Positions 8,793-17,526 of a stretch of 64,000 bases of DNA are shown here, piece after piece. Source of the stretch: Affinibrenneria salicis (GTDB lineage: Bacteria; Pseudomonadota; Gammaproteobacteria; Enterobacterales; Enterobacteriaceae); the NCBI RefSeq assembly GCF_008710095.1, contig NZ_VYKJ01000015.1, positions 62,001 to 126,000 of the forward strand, given 5' to 3'. A program made the translations under genes and the position numbers. Below the pieces are notes generated by a model. That model searched no databases, had not been told where the DNA came from, and saw only the letters and a program-made list of their open reading frames with translations. Numbering within the stretch: position 1 is the first letter of the stretch; each line of letters begins with the position of its first letter.

Positions 8793-9830
8793 CTAATCGC
8801 GCTGTTGTTTGCGCGAAGGATCAAGCAATACGGCGATCACAATTAACGCGCCCTTGATGATTTGCTGGTAGTACGACTGCACCCCGAGCAAATCGAGTCC
8901 GTTATTCATTACGCCGATAATTAAAATGCCGAACAGCGTGCCGACCAGGGTGCCGACCCCGCCGGCCATACTGGTGCCGCCGATGACCACAGCGGCGATG
9001 GCGTCCAGCTCGTAGGCGGCGCCGGCGTTGGTCTGCGCGGAACCGGTGCGCGCGGTGAGGATTAGTCCGGCGATACCGGCCAGCGCGCCGCACAGGGTGT
9101 AAACCAGCACTTTTATCGTCAGCACGTTGATGCCGGAGGTGCGTGCGCTTTTCTGATTGCCGCCCACCGCGTAGACATAACGACCGAAGATCGTCTTGTT
9201 CAGCAGCAGCCAGGCGGCGGCGAACAGGACGACAAACAGGATCACCGGCACCGGGATGCCGAGCAGGTAACCGTTGCCCAGCCAGCGGAAATCGCCGTTA
9301 AGCTGCGACACCGGATTGCCGTCGGTGGTCAGCATCGTCAGCCCGCGCGCGGCCGAAAGCATCCCCATGGTGACGATGAAGGGCTGCAGGCGATAGCGGG
9401 CGAGAATGGTGCCGTTGATCAGGCCGCAGACAATGCCGATGCCCAACGCAATGAGCAACGGCATCAGCACCGCGTTGGCGCTATCGCCTATCGACAGCCC
9501 GCTGTTGGTGGTGGCGAAGCGGGCGGCGACGATACCGCTCAGCGCCAGCACCGAGCCGACGGAGAGATCGACGCCGGCGGTGATAATGACAAACGTCATG
9601 CCGACGGCGAGAATGCCGTTAATCGAAATCTGGCGCAGGACGATCAGCGTATTTTCATTGCTGAGAAAATAGTTGCTGCTCCAGGCGCCTTTCGCTACCT
9701 GTATTTCGCCAATCACGGTGACGATTAAACACAGTGCAAAGAACGCGACGACAATACCGTATTTATGCAGGCGCCTTTTATTGCGCTCAAGGAAAGCGAT
9801 TCCAGGTGTTAATGACGGTGTAGCGCTCAT
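8793..9830 (-). CDS. Sugar ABC permease (RbsC type)
   Basis: A 345-residue inner-membrane permease with about ten hydrophobic segments. The central signature GVDLSVGSVLALSGI and the later AYELDAIAAVVIGGTSM segment are those of the ribose/xylose permease family (BPD_transp_2). One homodimer would form the channel. GAGGACACTATT precedes ATG 9830. It lies 26 bp after the ATPase gene and 102 bp before the binding-protein gene in the same operon. Confidence 0.92.
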   Translation of the reverse strand: MSATPSLTPGIAFLERNKRRLHKYGIVVAFFALCLIVTVIGEIQVAKGAWSSNYFLSNENTLIVLRQISINGILAVGMTFVIITAGVDLSVGSVLALSGIVAARFATTNSGLSIGDSANAVLMPLLIALGIGIVCGLINGTILARYRLQPFIVTMGMLSAARGLTMLTTDGNPVSQLNGDFRWLGNGYLLGIPVPVILFVVLFAAAWLLLNKTIFGRYVYAVGGNQKSARTSGINVLTIKVLVYTLCGALAGIAGLILTARTGSAQTNAGAAYELDAIAAVVIGGTSMAGGVGTLVGTLFGILIIGVMNNGLDLLGVQSYYQQIIKGALIVIAVLLDPSRKQQRD

Positions 9831-9856
9831 AATAGTGTCCTCTAAAAGGTCAGCGG

Positions 9857-11362
9857 CTAGACCGCCAGCTTCATCAATTCGGCCTGGGTGGCCTCTTGCG
9901 CCGATAATTCTCCGGCCAGTTCGCCGCGGCGAAACACCAGAATGCGGTCGCTCATGCCGATAATTTCGGACAGTTCGGAAGAGACCATAATGATGCCCTT
10001 GTTTTTCAAAGCGAATTCGGACATGAAACGGTAGATCTCCTTTTTGGCGCCGACGTCGATGCCGCGCGTGGGCTCATCCAGCAGCATCACGTCGGGGTCA
10101 AGCAGCGCCCAGCGGCCCAGCACCACCTTCTGTTGATTGCCGCCGCTGAGATTGCCGACGATATGGCCGGCGTCGGGCGTCCTGACGTTAAACAATGCGA
10201 TCATCGCCTCGGCGCGCATCTTCTCCTGTCGATCGTTGATAAAGCCCGCCCGGCTGACCGCGCTGAACGACGCGATATTGATGTTTTCACTCACCGAACG
10301 GCACAGTACCAGCCCGCTGTCTTTTCGATCCTCGGTGACATAGGCGATGCCGCTTCTGATCGCCTCGCCGGGCGAATGGCGGCCGAGCCGACGATCGCCG
10401 ATATGGATGGTGCCGCTGTCGGCGTGAGTAATGCCGAAGATCAGATCGAGAAATTCGCTGCGTCCCGAGCCCACTAGTCCGTAGATGCCGAGGATTTCGC
10501 CGCGTTTCAGCGTCAGGCTGATATCGTTGATCTTTTTCCCCCAGCGCAGATTCCTGACCTCCATCATCACCTCCTCGCCCGGCTGGTTGAATTTGGCGAA
10601 TTCGTTTTCGAACTCGCCGCCGATGATGTGCTCAATCAGCTGTTCGCGCGTGATGTCCTGAATCAGACCTTCATGGATGTAGCTGCCGTCGCGGAAGATG
10701 GTATAGCTATCGGCGATCTGGAAGATCTCCGACAGGCGGTGCGAGACATAGATGATTCCTTTACCCTTCGCCGCCAGCCGGGTAATGGTCTGGAAGATCT
10801 TGCGCACGTCCTCTTCGCCGATGGCCGAGGTGGGTTCATCCATGATAATGATGTCGGCGTTGGCGTGGGACAGCGCTTTGGCTATCTCGACCAGTTGCTG
10901 CTCCGCTACGCTCAGGTTGCGCATTTTTTCCGTCGGCGAGATGGCGAAATGCAGATCCTCCAGCAGCGCCGCGGTCTGCTGATTCATGGTGGTGAAGTCT
11001 ACGAAGCCGAAGCGGCGCGGTTCGCGTCCCAGCCAGATGTTTTCCGCCACGCTCAGATCCGGTATTGCGCTCAGTTCCTGCTGCACAATGGCGATGCCGG
11101 CCGCCAGCGCTTCGCGCGGATGGCTGAATTCACAACGCCGGCCGTTGATAAAGATGTCTCCGCCGTCGGGCTGAATAAAACCCATCAGAATGCTGAGAAA
11201 GGTCGATTTGCCTGCGCCGTTGCCGCCGCACAGCGCGTGGATCGATCCGCGGCGCAGGCAGAATTCGGCGTTTTTCAGCGCCACCACCGGGCCGAAGGCC
11301 TTTTTCACGCCGCTGACTTCCAGCAGATAAGCCGGTTGCTGAGTATGGGTATCCAGGGTCAC
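9857..11362 (-). CDS. Sugar ABC ATP-binding protein (RbsA type, two ATPase domains)
   Basis: A 501-residue tandem ATPase of the carbohydrate uptake transporter-2 class. Domain 1 has Walker A GGNGAGKS, the signature LSVAEQQLVEIAKAL and Walker B IIMDEPTSAI; domain 2 has the usual degenerate P-loop GLVGSGRSE, LSGGNQQKVVLGRW and LLDEPTRGID. The start is GTG 11362, with GGAGGT six bases upstream, overlapping the stop of the kinase gene as GTGA; the longer open frame is a shadow of the kinase. It powers import of the sugar or polyol metabolised by the two upstream enzymes. Confidence 0.92.
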   Translation of the reverse strand: MTLDTHTQQPAYLLEVSGVKKAFGPVVALKNAEFCLRRGSIHALCGGNGAGKSTFLSILMGFIQPDGGDIFINGRRCEFSHPREALAAGIAIVQQELSAIPDLSVAENIWLGREPRRFGFVDFTTMNQQTAALLEDLHFAISPTEKMRNLSVAEQQLVEIAKALSHANADIIIMDEPTSAIGEEDVRKIFQTITRLAAKGKGIIYVSHRLSEIFQIADSYTIFRDGSYIHEGLIQDITREQLIEHIIGGEFENEFAKFNQPGEEVMMEVRNLRWGKKINDISLTLKRGEILGIYGLVGSGRSEFLDLIFGITHADSGTIHIGDRRLGRHSPGEAIRSGIAYVTEDRKDSGLVLCRSVSENINIASFSAVSRAGFINDRQEKMRAEAMIALFNVRTPDAGHIVGNLSGGNQQKVVLGRWALLDPDVMLLDEPTRGIDVGAKKEIYRFMSEFALKNKGIIMVSSELSEIIGMSDRILVFRRGELAGELSAQEATQAELMKLAV

Positions 11363-12876
11363 AGTCGCACCTCCGGCCAGGACTGTTGCAGTTGCCGCAG
11401 GTAATCGGCGTACAGCCCGGCGTACTGTTGCCGCCGCTGCGGATCGGGCCGCGTGCGGGTGGATTCGTCCAGACGGACAAAGCGTCGGCACAGTGCGTCC
11501 AGCAACGGAGCGGGAGCGAGGGCCGGATCGTCGGCCAACTGGTCGCACCACATCGCCTGAATGGCCGCCCCCAGCGCCGCGCTCTCTTTTTCCGCCAGAC
11601 AGACCACGGGGCAATCCATCACGTCGGCCACGATCTGCCGCCAGCGCGGGCTGCGCGCGCCGCCGCCGGTCAGCCGGATTTCGCCGGCTTCCAGCCCCTG
11701 GGCGCGAAACAGATCGATGCCGTAGCGCAGGCCGTAAGTCGCGCTCTCCACCACCGCCAGACAGAGATTGGCGCGGGTAAAGTTATCGCTGTCCAGGTTG
11801 TGCAGGCTGGCGCGGGCGTGGGGCAATTGCGGTACGCGTTCGCCGTTGAAGAACGGCAGCATCACGATGCCGCCCGCGCCGGGCCGCGTCTGTTCCAGCA
11901 ACTGGTTAAACGCGGCGATATCCTCTTGCAGCAACTGGCGGACGGTGGTGGTGGCGGAGGTGACGTTCATGGTGCAGATCAGCGGCAGCCAGCCGTTGTT
12001 GCTGGAGCAGAAGCCGGCGATCATCTCCGACGAGGCGACGACCGGCGCATCCGCGTAGGTGAACAGCGTGCCGGACGTGCCGAGGCTCAGGGTGATGGTG
12101 CCGGGCTGAATATTACCGGTGCCGATCGCCGCCATCATGTTGTCGCCGCCGCCGCTGGCCACCCGGGCGGCGGGATTGAGCCCCAGCCGTCGCGCCGCCT
12201 CCGGACGCAGCCTGCCCACACACTGTTCCGCCCGTTGCAGCGGCGGCAGCGCCTTCCACAGCCGGCCGCTGTCGTCGATCAGATCCGCGGTATGGCGATC
12301 CCACTGGCGTGTGCGGATATTGAACAGGCCGGTGCCGGAGGCGTCGCCATATTCGGCGACCCGTTCGCCGGTCAGCCAGAAATTCAGATAGTCGTGCGGC
12401 AGCAGCACGGTGTGCAGCCGCTGCCAGCGCTGCGGGTAATGGTTTTTGAACCAGAGGATTTTCGATGCGGTGTAGCCGGTGGCCACCATCAACCCCAGCC
12501 GCGCCAGCGAGCCCTCTATGCCGCCCAGTTTCTGCAGCAGTTGTGCGTTCTCTTCGGCGGTTTCGGTATCGCACCACAGTTTTACCGCGTGCAGCACATC
12601 GCCCTGCTGGTCCAGCGCCACGAAGCCGTGCTGCTGGCCGGAGACCGACAGGGCGGCGATCTGGCCAGCATCGATCGCCGCCTGGGCTACCGCCTGCTTA
12701 AAGGCCAATTCCAGCGCGTCGATCCACCATCCGGCCAGCTGTTCGCGCCGGCCGGACGAGTCGCTGATCAGTCGATGCGGGGCGCTGCCCTCACCGAGCA
12801 GCGTGCCCTTGTCGCCATCGACAATCACCACCTTGCTACCCTGTGTGCCACAGTCAATGCCAGCATAGAGCGCCAT
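11359..12876 (-). CDS. xylB: FGGY sugar kinase, probable D-xylulose kinase
   Basis: A 505-residue FGGY kinase. N-terminal ATP/sugar motif GIDCGTQGSK, sugar-binding SGQQHGFVALD, catalytic-aspartate motif SGGGDNMMAAIGTG and phosphate loop LGTSGTLF match xylulokinases. It would convert D-xylulose to D-xylulose 5-phosphate with ATP. The neighbours support this: a polyol dehydrogenase 3 bp upstream that could make D-xylulose, and a nearby D-lyxose isomerase that also yields D-xylulose. There is no xylose isomerase here, so this is not a classical xylose operon; I use xylB only for the family. Ribulokinase or another ketopentose kinase is a less likely alternative. Confidence 0.88.
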   Translation of the reverse strand: MALYAGIDCGTQGSKVVIVDGDKGTLLGEGSAPHRLISDSSGRREQLAGWWIDALELAFKQAVAQAAIDAGQIAALSVSGQQHGFVALDQQGDVLHAVKLWCDTETAEENAQLLQKLGGIEGSLARLGLMVATGYTASKILWFKNHYPQRWQRLHTVLLPHDYLNFWLTGERVAEYGDASGTGLFNIRTRQWDRHTADLIDDSGRLWKALPPLQRAEQCVGRLRPEAARRLGLNPAARVASGGGDNMMAAIGTGNIQPGTITLSLGTSGTLFTYADAPVVASSEMIAGFCSSNNGWLPLICTMNVTSATTTVRQLLQEDIAAFNQLLEQTRPGAGGIVMLPFFNGERVPQLPHARASLHNLDSDNFTRANLCLAVVESATYGLRYGIDLFRAQGLEAGEIRLTGGGARSPRWRQIVADVMDCPVVCLAEKESAALGAAIQAMWCDQLADDPALAPAPLLDALCRRFVRLDESTRTRPDPQRRQQYAGLYADYLRQLQQSWPEVRL

Positions 12877-12879
12877 GAG

Positions 12880-13914
12880 TTACTCCATTTCCAGCATGAT
12901 TTTGATATCCGAAGGGCGGCCTGACGCCGCGCGTTCAAAGGCGGCTACGCTGTCGGCGAATTTATAGGTTTGCGAGATCAGCGGCTGGACGCGCAGCTTG
13001 CCCGAACTCAGCAGACGCAGCGTGCGCGGATACATGTTGGCGTAGCGGAAAATCGTTTTGAAGGTGACCTCTTTGGCCTGTGCGGCCACGATATCCAGCG
13101 GGGCCGCGTCCACCGGCATACCCACCAGCACGGCCGTGCCGCCGGGAGCGATATGCGCGGCGATTCCGGCGATGGCCGGCTTTGCGCCGCTGCATTCGAA
13201 TACGATATCCACGCCGTTGCCGCTGGTCAGCCGGGCGACGGTCTCCGCCAGCGCGCCGGACTGATTATTCACCGCATGCAGGCCGTCATAGCTGGCCGCT
13301 ACCTGCAGCTTTTCATCGTACAAATCGCAAATGATTACGTCCGAACAGCCGCCGGCCAGCGCCGCCAGCGCGGTCACCACGCCGATGGGGCCGGCGCCGA
13401 TCACCAGCGCGATATCGCCCGGTTTGATGCCGGCTTTGGTGGCGGCGTGCATGCCAATCGCCAGCGGCTCCACCATCGCGCCTTCTGCGAAGCCGACGTT
13501 ATCGGGCAGCCGGAAAGTGAACGCGCCGGGATGAATCACCGTTTCGCGCAGGCAGCCGTGGATCGGCGGGGTGGCCCAGAAACGCACCGCCGGGTCCAGG
13601 TTATAGATGCCGGCCCGGGTCTGGGCGGAGTTCATATCGGGAATTCCCGGCTCCATACAGACGCGATCGCCCGTTTTTACGTGACGCACGTTTTTCCCGA
13701 CGGCCAGCACCACGCCGGCGGCTTCGTGGCCGAGCACCATCGGAGCGTTGACGACAAAGGGACCGATGCGGCCGTGCTGATAATAGTGCACGTCGCTGCC
13801 GCAGATGCCGACGGAATGGATTTTGATCTGCACATCGTTATCGCCCAGCGTCTCGTCGAACTGGCGCTCCTGAATGGCGATTTTCCCGGCTTGTTCAAGG
13901 ACTAATGCTTTCAT
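12880..13914 (-). CDS. Zinc-dependent polyol dehydrogenase (xylitol/sorbitol type)
   Basis: A 344-residue medium-chain dehydrogenase. Catalytic zinc ligands are in [10 protein letters not shown] and VLGHEAAG; the NAD-binding glycine motif is [13 protein letters not shown] with an acidic residue (IICDLYDE) favouring NAD. Phrases [14 protein letters not shown] and [14 protein letters not shown] are those of xylitol/sorbitol dehydrogenases. The usual four structural-zinc cysteines are replaced in the [19 protein letters not shown] stretch, so only the catalytic zinc is expected. The likely reaction is pentitol to D-xylulose, passed to the kinase encoded 3 bp downstream. Start is ATG 13914 with GAGGA eight bases upstream, not the longer frame from 13944. 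First gene of the ABC operon. Confidence 0.88.
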   Translation of the reverse strand: MKALVLEQAGKIAIQERQFDETLGDNDVQIKIHSVGICGSDVHYYQHGRIGPFVVNAPMVLGHEAAGVVLAVGKNVRHVKTGDRVCMEPGIPDMNSAQTRAGIYNLDPAVRFWATPPIHGCLRETVIHPGAFTFRLPDNVGFAEGAMVEPLAIGMHAATKAGIKPGDIALVIGAGPIGVVTALAALAGGCSDVIICDLYDEKLQVAASYDGLHAVNNQSGALAETVARLTSGNGVDIVFECSGAKPAIAGIAAHIAPGGTAVLVGMPVDAAPLDIVAAQAKEVTFKTIFRYANMYPRTLRLLSSGKLRVQPLISQTYKFADSVAAFERAASGRPSDIKIMLEME

Positions 13915-13948
13915 GGTCTCATCCTCACGGTGGTGATGAATCATTTTT

Positions 13949-13964
13949 ATGGTATCGATAACAT
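13949..13964. promoter_or_regulatory. Candidate LacI-type operator for the polyol operon
   Basis: ATGGTATCGATAACAT is a 16-bp palindrome with one mismatched pair, 35 bp upstream of the dehydrogenase start. Its right half CGATAACA recurs upstream of the divergent lyxose isomerase gene. A LacI-family regulator is encoded next door, so these are likely its sites. Confidence 0.5.
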
Positions 13965-14108
13965 TTTGAGTGAGGCGGATGTTAGGGCAGATAAGCGATT
14001 CAATGTGTGATGATGGTTAAATATTTTACAAATACGCAACTGAAGGCGTGGTGTTTAGGTGAATAATGGCGGAATTAGTCACAAAACGACGCTTTTATAC
14101 CAATTCTA

Positions 14109-14123
14109 ATGATAACGATAACA
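14109..14123. promoter_or_regulatory. Candidate LacI-type operator for the lyxose isomerase gene
   Basis: ATGATAACGATAACA contains the same CGATAACA half-site as 13949-13964 and two direct GATAAC repeats. It ends about 20 bp before the isomerase start, a position suited to repression. Confidence 0.4.
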
Positions 14124-14144
14124 ATCAGAGACGGGAGGAGTATC

Positions 14145-14687
14145 ATGAAGTCTATCGCTGACGCTGTCGCCGGCACGCTGCAATATTTGCGCTTCGCTAA
14201 TATTCAGCTGACTGAATATGAAGAGAAAAATATAGAGATAGCCACTTTCGGCCTGCCCGATTATCCGCGCACCGGCCTGCAGTTGCTGACCTACATCAAT
14301 ACGCCGCGCTACTGCGCTAAGGAACTGGTGCTGTTTCCGCGACAGACCTGCCCGGAGCATCGGCATCCGCCATTTGCCGGTCTGCCGGGCAAACAGGAAA
14401 CCTTCCGTTGCCGCTGGGGAGCGGTTTATCTGTTCGTCGATGATGACGCGCTGACGCCGATCGAGGCCGACGGCCGGCCGGTTTGCCTTGCGCCGCCGGG
14501 CAGCGAGCGCTGGTACAACTGCCGACGCTACATTCTGCTGCGTCCCGGCGAGCAATACACCATTGCGCCGAATACGCGCCACTGGTTTCAGGCGGGAGAA
14601 GAGGGCGCGGTGGTGTCGGAATTCTCTTCCGAAAGCCGCGACGAGCTGGATATCTTCACCGATCCCAGGGTAAAAAGAACCGGGTAA
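14145..14687 (+). CDS. D-lyxose ketol-isomerase
   Basis: A 180-residue cupin-type sugar isomerase of the D-lyxose isomerase family (YdaE/lyx_isomer). The metal-binding motif EHRHPPF and the following KQETFRCRWG segment, together with TRHWFQAG near the C-terminus, supply the histidines and glutamate that hold Mn2+. It interconverts D-lyxose and D-xylulose, feeding the kinase encoded across the divergent promoter. ATG 14145 has GGGAGGAG just upstream. It is transcribed with the LacI-type regulator that follows after 82 bp. Related enzymes also accept D-mannose, so a hexose substrate is not excluded. Confidence 0.88.
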   Translation: MKSIADAVAGTLQYLRFANIQLTEYEEKNIEIATFGLPDYPRTGLQLLTYINTPRYCAKELVLFPRQTCPEHRHPPFAGLPGKQETFRCRWGAVYLFVDDDALTPIEADGRPVCLAPPGSERWYNCRRYILLRPGEQYTIAPNTRHWFQAGEEGAVVSEFSSESRDELDIFTDPRVKRTG

Positions 14688-14698
14688 TATCACCATTA

Positions 14699-14727
14699 GC
14701 ATCATGACGCCGGATCTGTCATGATGC
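14699..14727. repeat. Perfect 10-bp inverted repeat between isomerase and regulator genes
   Basis: GCATCATGAC, a 9-base spacer, then GTCATGATGC. It starts 11 bp after the isomerase stop and has no T-run. It could be an mRNA stem that separates expression of the two genes, or a binding site for autoregulation. Confidence 0.5.
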
Positions 14728-14769
14728 CTGAATGGTACAAAATGACGTGATTTAACTAAGGAGCCAACA

Positions 14770-15771
14770 TTGGCGGCAGGTCGGGGGCAGAAAGCCACGC
14801 TGGAAAGCGTGGCGGTGGAGTCGAACGTCAGTAAAATTACCGTGTCGCGCGCTTTTTCTCAGCCCGAGAAAGTACATCCTGAAACCCTGAGGCGCATCCT
14901 GGCAACCGCCGAACGCATGGGCTATGTGGTGAATACGGCGGCGCGTAATCTGCGGGCGAAAACCAGTAAAACCATTGGCATCGTTAACCCGGATATGGCG
15001 AATCCTTTCTTCGGCGGGCTGACGAAATTGATGACGCTGGAGGCGCAAAAGGCGGGCTACGATACGCTGGTGTTTGACTCGTATGAATCGCAGGAAAATG
15101 AAAACCGTATCATCGACAAGCTGATCGGCTACAACGTGGACGCCATCATTCTGTCGGTGATCTCGTCCGACTGTCTCTATTACCCGGAGTACCTGAACCG
15201 GCTGGAGAAACTGAATATTCCCGTGGTGCTGGTGGACCGCGAGCTGGACAGCAGGCACTGCAGCGGCGTCTATATCGATAATTTCGATTGCGGTCTGCAG
15301 GCCGGGCGCTATCTGCTGGAGCAGCGCGCGCAGCGCGTGGTGGTGGTGTCCGGGCCGGAAGATTCGACCGTGGCGCGGGAGCGGATCACCGGTATTACGG
15401 CGGTATTGCAGGGCAAGGTGGCCGCGCTGGATATTTTGCACGCCGATTTTTTTATGGATATCGCCTCGCGGGTGACCAGCGATTACCTGCGGCGGCACCG
15501 GCCGCCGGATTTTTTCGTCGGCTGCAATAATCAGATCTCGCTCGGCATCATTAAATCCTGCATTGAGCAGGGCTTGCGGCCGATGAAGGATGTCTCGTTA
15601 TTCAGCATCGACGAAGTCTCGCTCGCGGCGATCTACGGCTTCCATTTCCCGTGCGTTTCCCACGATTTGCATGAAATCGCCTGGCAGGCGCTGAACCTGG
15701 CGATACGCCGTTCGACCGAAAGCGATGTCAAGCCAGGCAAGGTGATTGTGCGCGGGAAAATGCTGGCCTGA
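14770..15771 (+). CDS. LacI-family transcriptional regulator (pentose/pentitol locus)
   Basis: A 333-residue repressor. Residues about 8-55 are the LacI headpiece (SNVSKITVSRAFSQ, then the hinge region), followed by a periplasmic-binding-protein-like sensor domain (KTIGIVNPDMANPFF, IILSVISSD, FVGCNNQISLGI, VSLFSIDE). The start codon is TTG at 14770, with AAGGAG six bases before; no ATG or GTG fits the conserved N-terminus. It probably senses a pentose and controls both the downstream-facing isomerase gene and the divergent polyol/ABC operon through the CGATAACA-type sites at about 13950 and 14110. Its 3' end faces ulaR with only 7 bp between the stops. Confidence 0.88.
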   Translation: MAAGRGQKATLESVAVESNVSKITVSRAFSQPEKVHPETLRRILATAERMGYVVNTAARNLRAKTSKTIGIVNPDMANPFFGGLTKLMTLEAQKAGYDTLVFDSYESQENENRIIDKLIGYNVDAIILSVISSDCLYYPEYLNRLEKLNIPVVLVDRELDSRHCSGVYIDNFDCGLQAGRYLLEQRAQRVVVVSGPEDSTVARERITGITAVLQGKVAALDILHADFFMDIASRVTSDYLRRHRPPDFFVGCNNQISLGIIKSCIEQGLRPMKDVSLFSIDEVSLAAIYGFHFPCVSHDLHEIAWQALNLAIRRSTESDVKPGKVIVRGKMLA

Positions 15772-15778
15772 ACTCGCG

Positions 15779-16534
15779 CTACACCAGCATGACCTGCACG
15801 CCTTTTTCCCGCAGCTGTTGGATCACCGCCGGCGCGGCGTCTTTGCCGGTGATCAGTACATCGATCCGGTTGGCGCCGCAAAACAGCATACCGGCACGCT
15901 GGCCGATTTTGCTGCTGTCGGTCAGCACCACCAGTTTGCCCACGTGAGCCAGCATTTTTTGCTCCGCCATCGCGGTCAGCATATCCATCTTGTACAGCCC
16001 GTCGGAGGTCAGCCCTTTGCCGCTGGTGAACATCCAGTGGCCGGCATAGAGCGAAGAGATCTCATCCTGCGGCGCCAGGGTGATGGACTGGCTTTTATTG
16101 TATTGCCCGCCGATGATTACCACGCCGTCGTGTTCATGCTCGATCAGGTAGTTGGCCAGCGGAAAATAGTTGGTGATCACCTGGACATCCTGGCCGCAGA
16201 TTTCCTGGCCGAGCAGAAAGGCGGTGGAGCCGCAGTTAATTACCGCGCTTTCGCCGGGTTGCACCAGCGCCGCCGCCGCCTGGGCGATGCGCACCTTTTC
16301 GTCGTGATTGGAGGCCTGATGCAGATTAAACGGCAGCCAGAACGCTTTTCTGGACGCCAGCACCTCCGCCCCGTTGCGCACCTTGCGCAGCTTTCCAGAG
16401 TCATTGAGCTTATTAATATCCCGGCGCGCCGTGGCCGGTGAAATATCAAAAGCCTGCATCAGGCCGGCCACCGTGAGGTGCCGCTTCTGCTGCAGCATCT
16501 CCAGGATGGCGCTATGTCGTTGTGCTTCTGTCAT
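15779..16534 (-). CDS. ulaR: Ascorbate operon repressor UlaR
   Basis: A 251-residue DeoR-family repressor. The N-terminal winged helix ([33 protein letters not shown]) and the sugar-phosphate sensor domain ([42 protein letters not shown]) are nearly those of E. coli UlaR (251 aa). UlaR represses ula genes and is released by L-ascorbate 6-phosphate. It has its own upstream TGAT array (16551-16580), suggesting autoregulation, and the ulaE terminator separates it from the rest of the leftward genes. All neighbours to 24 kb belong to the same pathway. Confidence 0.95.
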   Translation of the reverse strand: MTEAQRHSAILEMLQQKRHLTVAGLMQAFDISPATARRDINKLNDSGKLRKVRNGAEVLASRKAFWLPFNLHQASNHDEKVRIAQAAAALVQPGESAVINCGSTAFLLGQEICGQDVQVITNYFPLANYLIEHEHDGVVIIGGQYNKSQSITLAPQDEISSLYAGHWMFTSGKGLTSDGLYKMDMLTAMAEQKMLAHVGKLVVLTDSSKIGQRAGMLFCGANRIDVLITGKDAAPAVIQQLREKGVQVMLV

Positions 16535-16550
16535 CGGTTATCCGCTATAT

Positions 16551-16580
16551 ATGATTATTAGTGATTTTTTATGATTTTAT
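16551..16580. promoter_or_regulatory. Candidate UlaR operator upstream of ulaR
   Basis: Three direct 10-bp repeats, ATGATTATTA, GTGATTTTTT and ATGATTTTAT, begin at 16551, 16561 and 16571. The same RTGATTWTTW unit at one-turn spacing appears in front of ulaG and ulaA, so the array is probably bound by UlaR on one face of the helix. Confidence 0.6.
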
Positions 16581-16594
16581 AACGAGCGTGTCGG

Positions 16595-16622
16595 GAAAAA
16601 AAGTCGGCCGCCGAAACGGCCG
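16595..16622 (-). terminator. Intrinsic terminator after ulaE
   Basis: On the minus strand CGGCCG, a 6-base loop, CGGCCG is followed by AC and seven or more T. It ends the ulaG/HAD/ulaE transcript just before the ulaR promoter. Confidence 0.8.
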
Positions 16623-16641
16623 GCGCCCGTTGTCCGGCGCG

Positions 16642-17514
16642 TCAGGTCGGCGTCGGTCCGGCGTCCAGTCCCATCTGCCGCAGGCGCGATCTGGCCAGAC
16701 GCAGATTCCCGGCCCAATGCTCATCCTGAGCCCACATTTCCAGCACCAGCGGGGCCGAATAATCGATCTCCGCCAGCGTACGGAAGATCGCCGGGAAATC
16801 CACCTCGCCTTCGCCAATCACCAGATCGCGGAACTGGCCTGGGCTTTTCGCCGTGACCTTCAGCGTATCCTTCAGATGGATCTGTACGATGTGCTGGCTG
16901 CTGAGCTTCAGTTCGGTGCAAATGTCATAGTTCCAGCCGCTGATATTGCCCACGTCGGGATAGGCCATAAACCACGGAGAGGGGACGGACTTTTTCAGTA
17001 CTTCGAACTTGCTGAGTGAATTCAGATAGGGCGTATCCATAATTTCGACGCCGAGCATAACGCCGGCCTGTTCGGCCATACTGGCCGCCGCCTGCATGCC
17101 GGCGATGAACCGGCGATGGGTTTCCGCGCTCTGCGTTTCGTAATAGACATCGTACCCCGCCAGTTGAATACAGCGAATGCCGAGTTTATACGCCAGCGTA
17201 ATGGCTTGCTCCATAATGGCGTGGGCCCGCTGGCGAATCGCTTCATCCGCGGAGCCGAATGGAAAACGGCGGTGGGCGCTCAGGCACATAGAATGCAGCG
17301 GCATAGCCTGCCGTTCGCACAGGCGGCGCAAATGATAAATTTCATCGTCGCGCCACTCGAGGCGCTGCAGCCGGGCATCGCTTTCATCAATAGATATTTC
17401 GATGAAATCGAAGCCCAGCGTTTTGGCGGCCTCGATTTTCTGTTCCCAGCTCAGTTCGGCGGGCATCGCCTTTTCATACAGCCCCAGACGAAGGGGCTTA
17501 TTAACATTGTGCAT
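16642..17514 (-). CDS. ulaE: L-xylulose-5-phosphate 3-epimerase
   Basis: A 290-residue TIM-barrel epimerase of the UlaE/SgbU family. Metal ligands are visible in order: Glu in GVEIMDTPY, Asp in AYPDVGNIS, His in VQIHLKD and Glu in LVLEMWA; the GEGEVDFPAI phrase is also family-typical. It converts L-xylulose 5-phosphate to L-ribulose 5-phosphate in ascorbate breakdown, between UlaD and UlaF. In E. coli ulaE sits in ulaABCDEF; here it is on the opposite strand, 12 bp after a HAD phosphatase gene and before ulaR. SgbU activity would be identical, so the locus decides the name. Confidence 0.93.
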   Translation of the reverse strand: MHNVNKPLRLGLYEKAMPAELSWEQKIEAAKTLGFDFIEISIDESDARLQRLEWRDDEIYHLRRLCERQAMPLHSMCLSAHRRFPFGSADEAIRQRAHAIMEQAITLAYKLGIRCIQLAGYDVYYETQSAETHRRFIAGMQAAASMAEQAGVMLGVEIMDTPYLNSLSKFEVLKKSVPSPWFMAYPDVGNISGWNYDICTELKLSSQHIVQIHLKDTLKVTAKSPGQFRDLVIGEGEVDFPAIFRTLAEIDYSAPLVLEMWAQDEHWAGNLRLARSRLRQMGLDAGPTPT

Positions 17515-17526
17515 CGCGCACCTCTG

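Noticed and set aside
11386..12924. A 512-codon plus-strand open frame over the xylulokinase gene
   Set aside because: The opposite strand encodes an intact FGGY kinase with all motifs; the plus frame has no recognisable domain or ribosome site.
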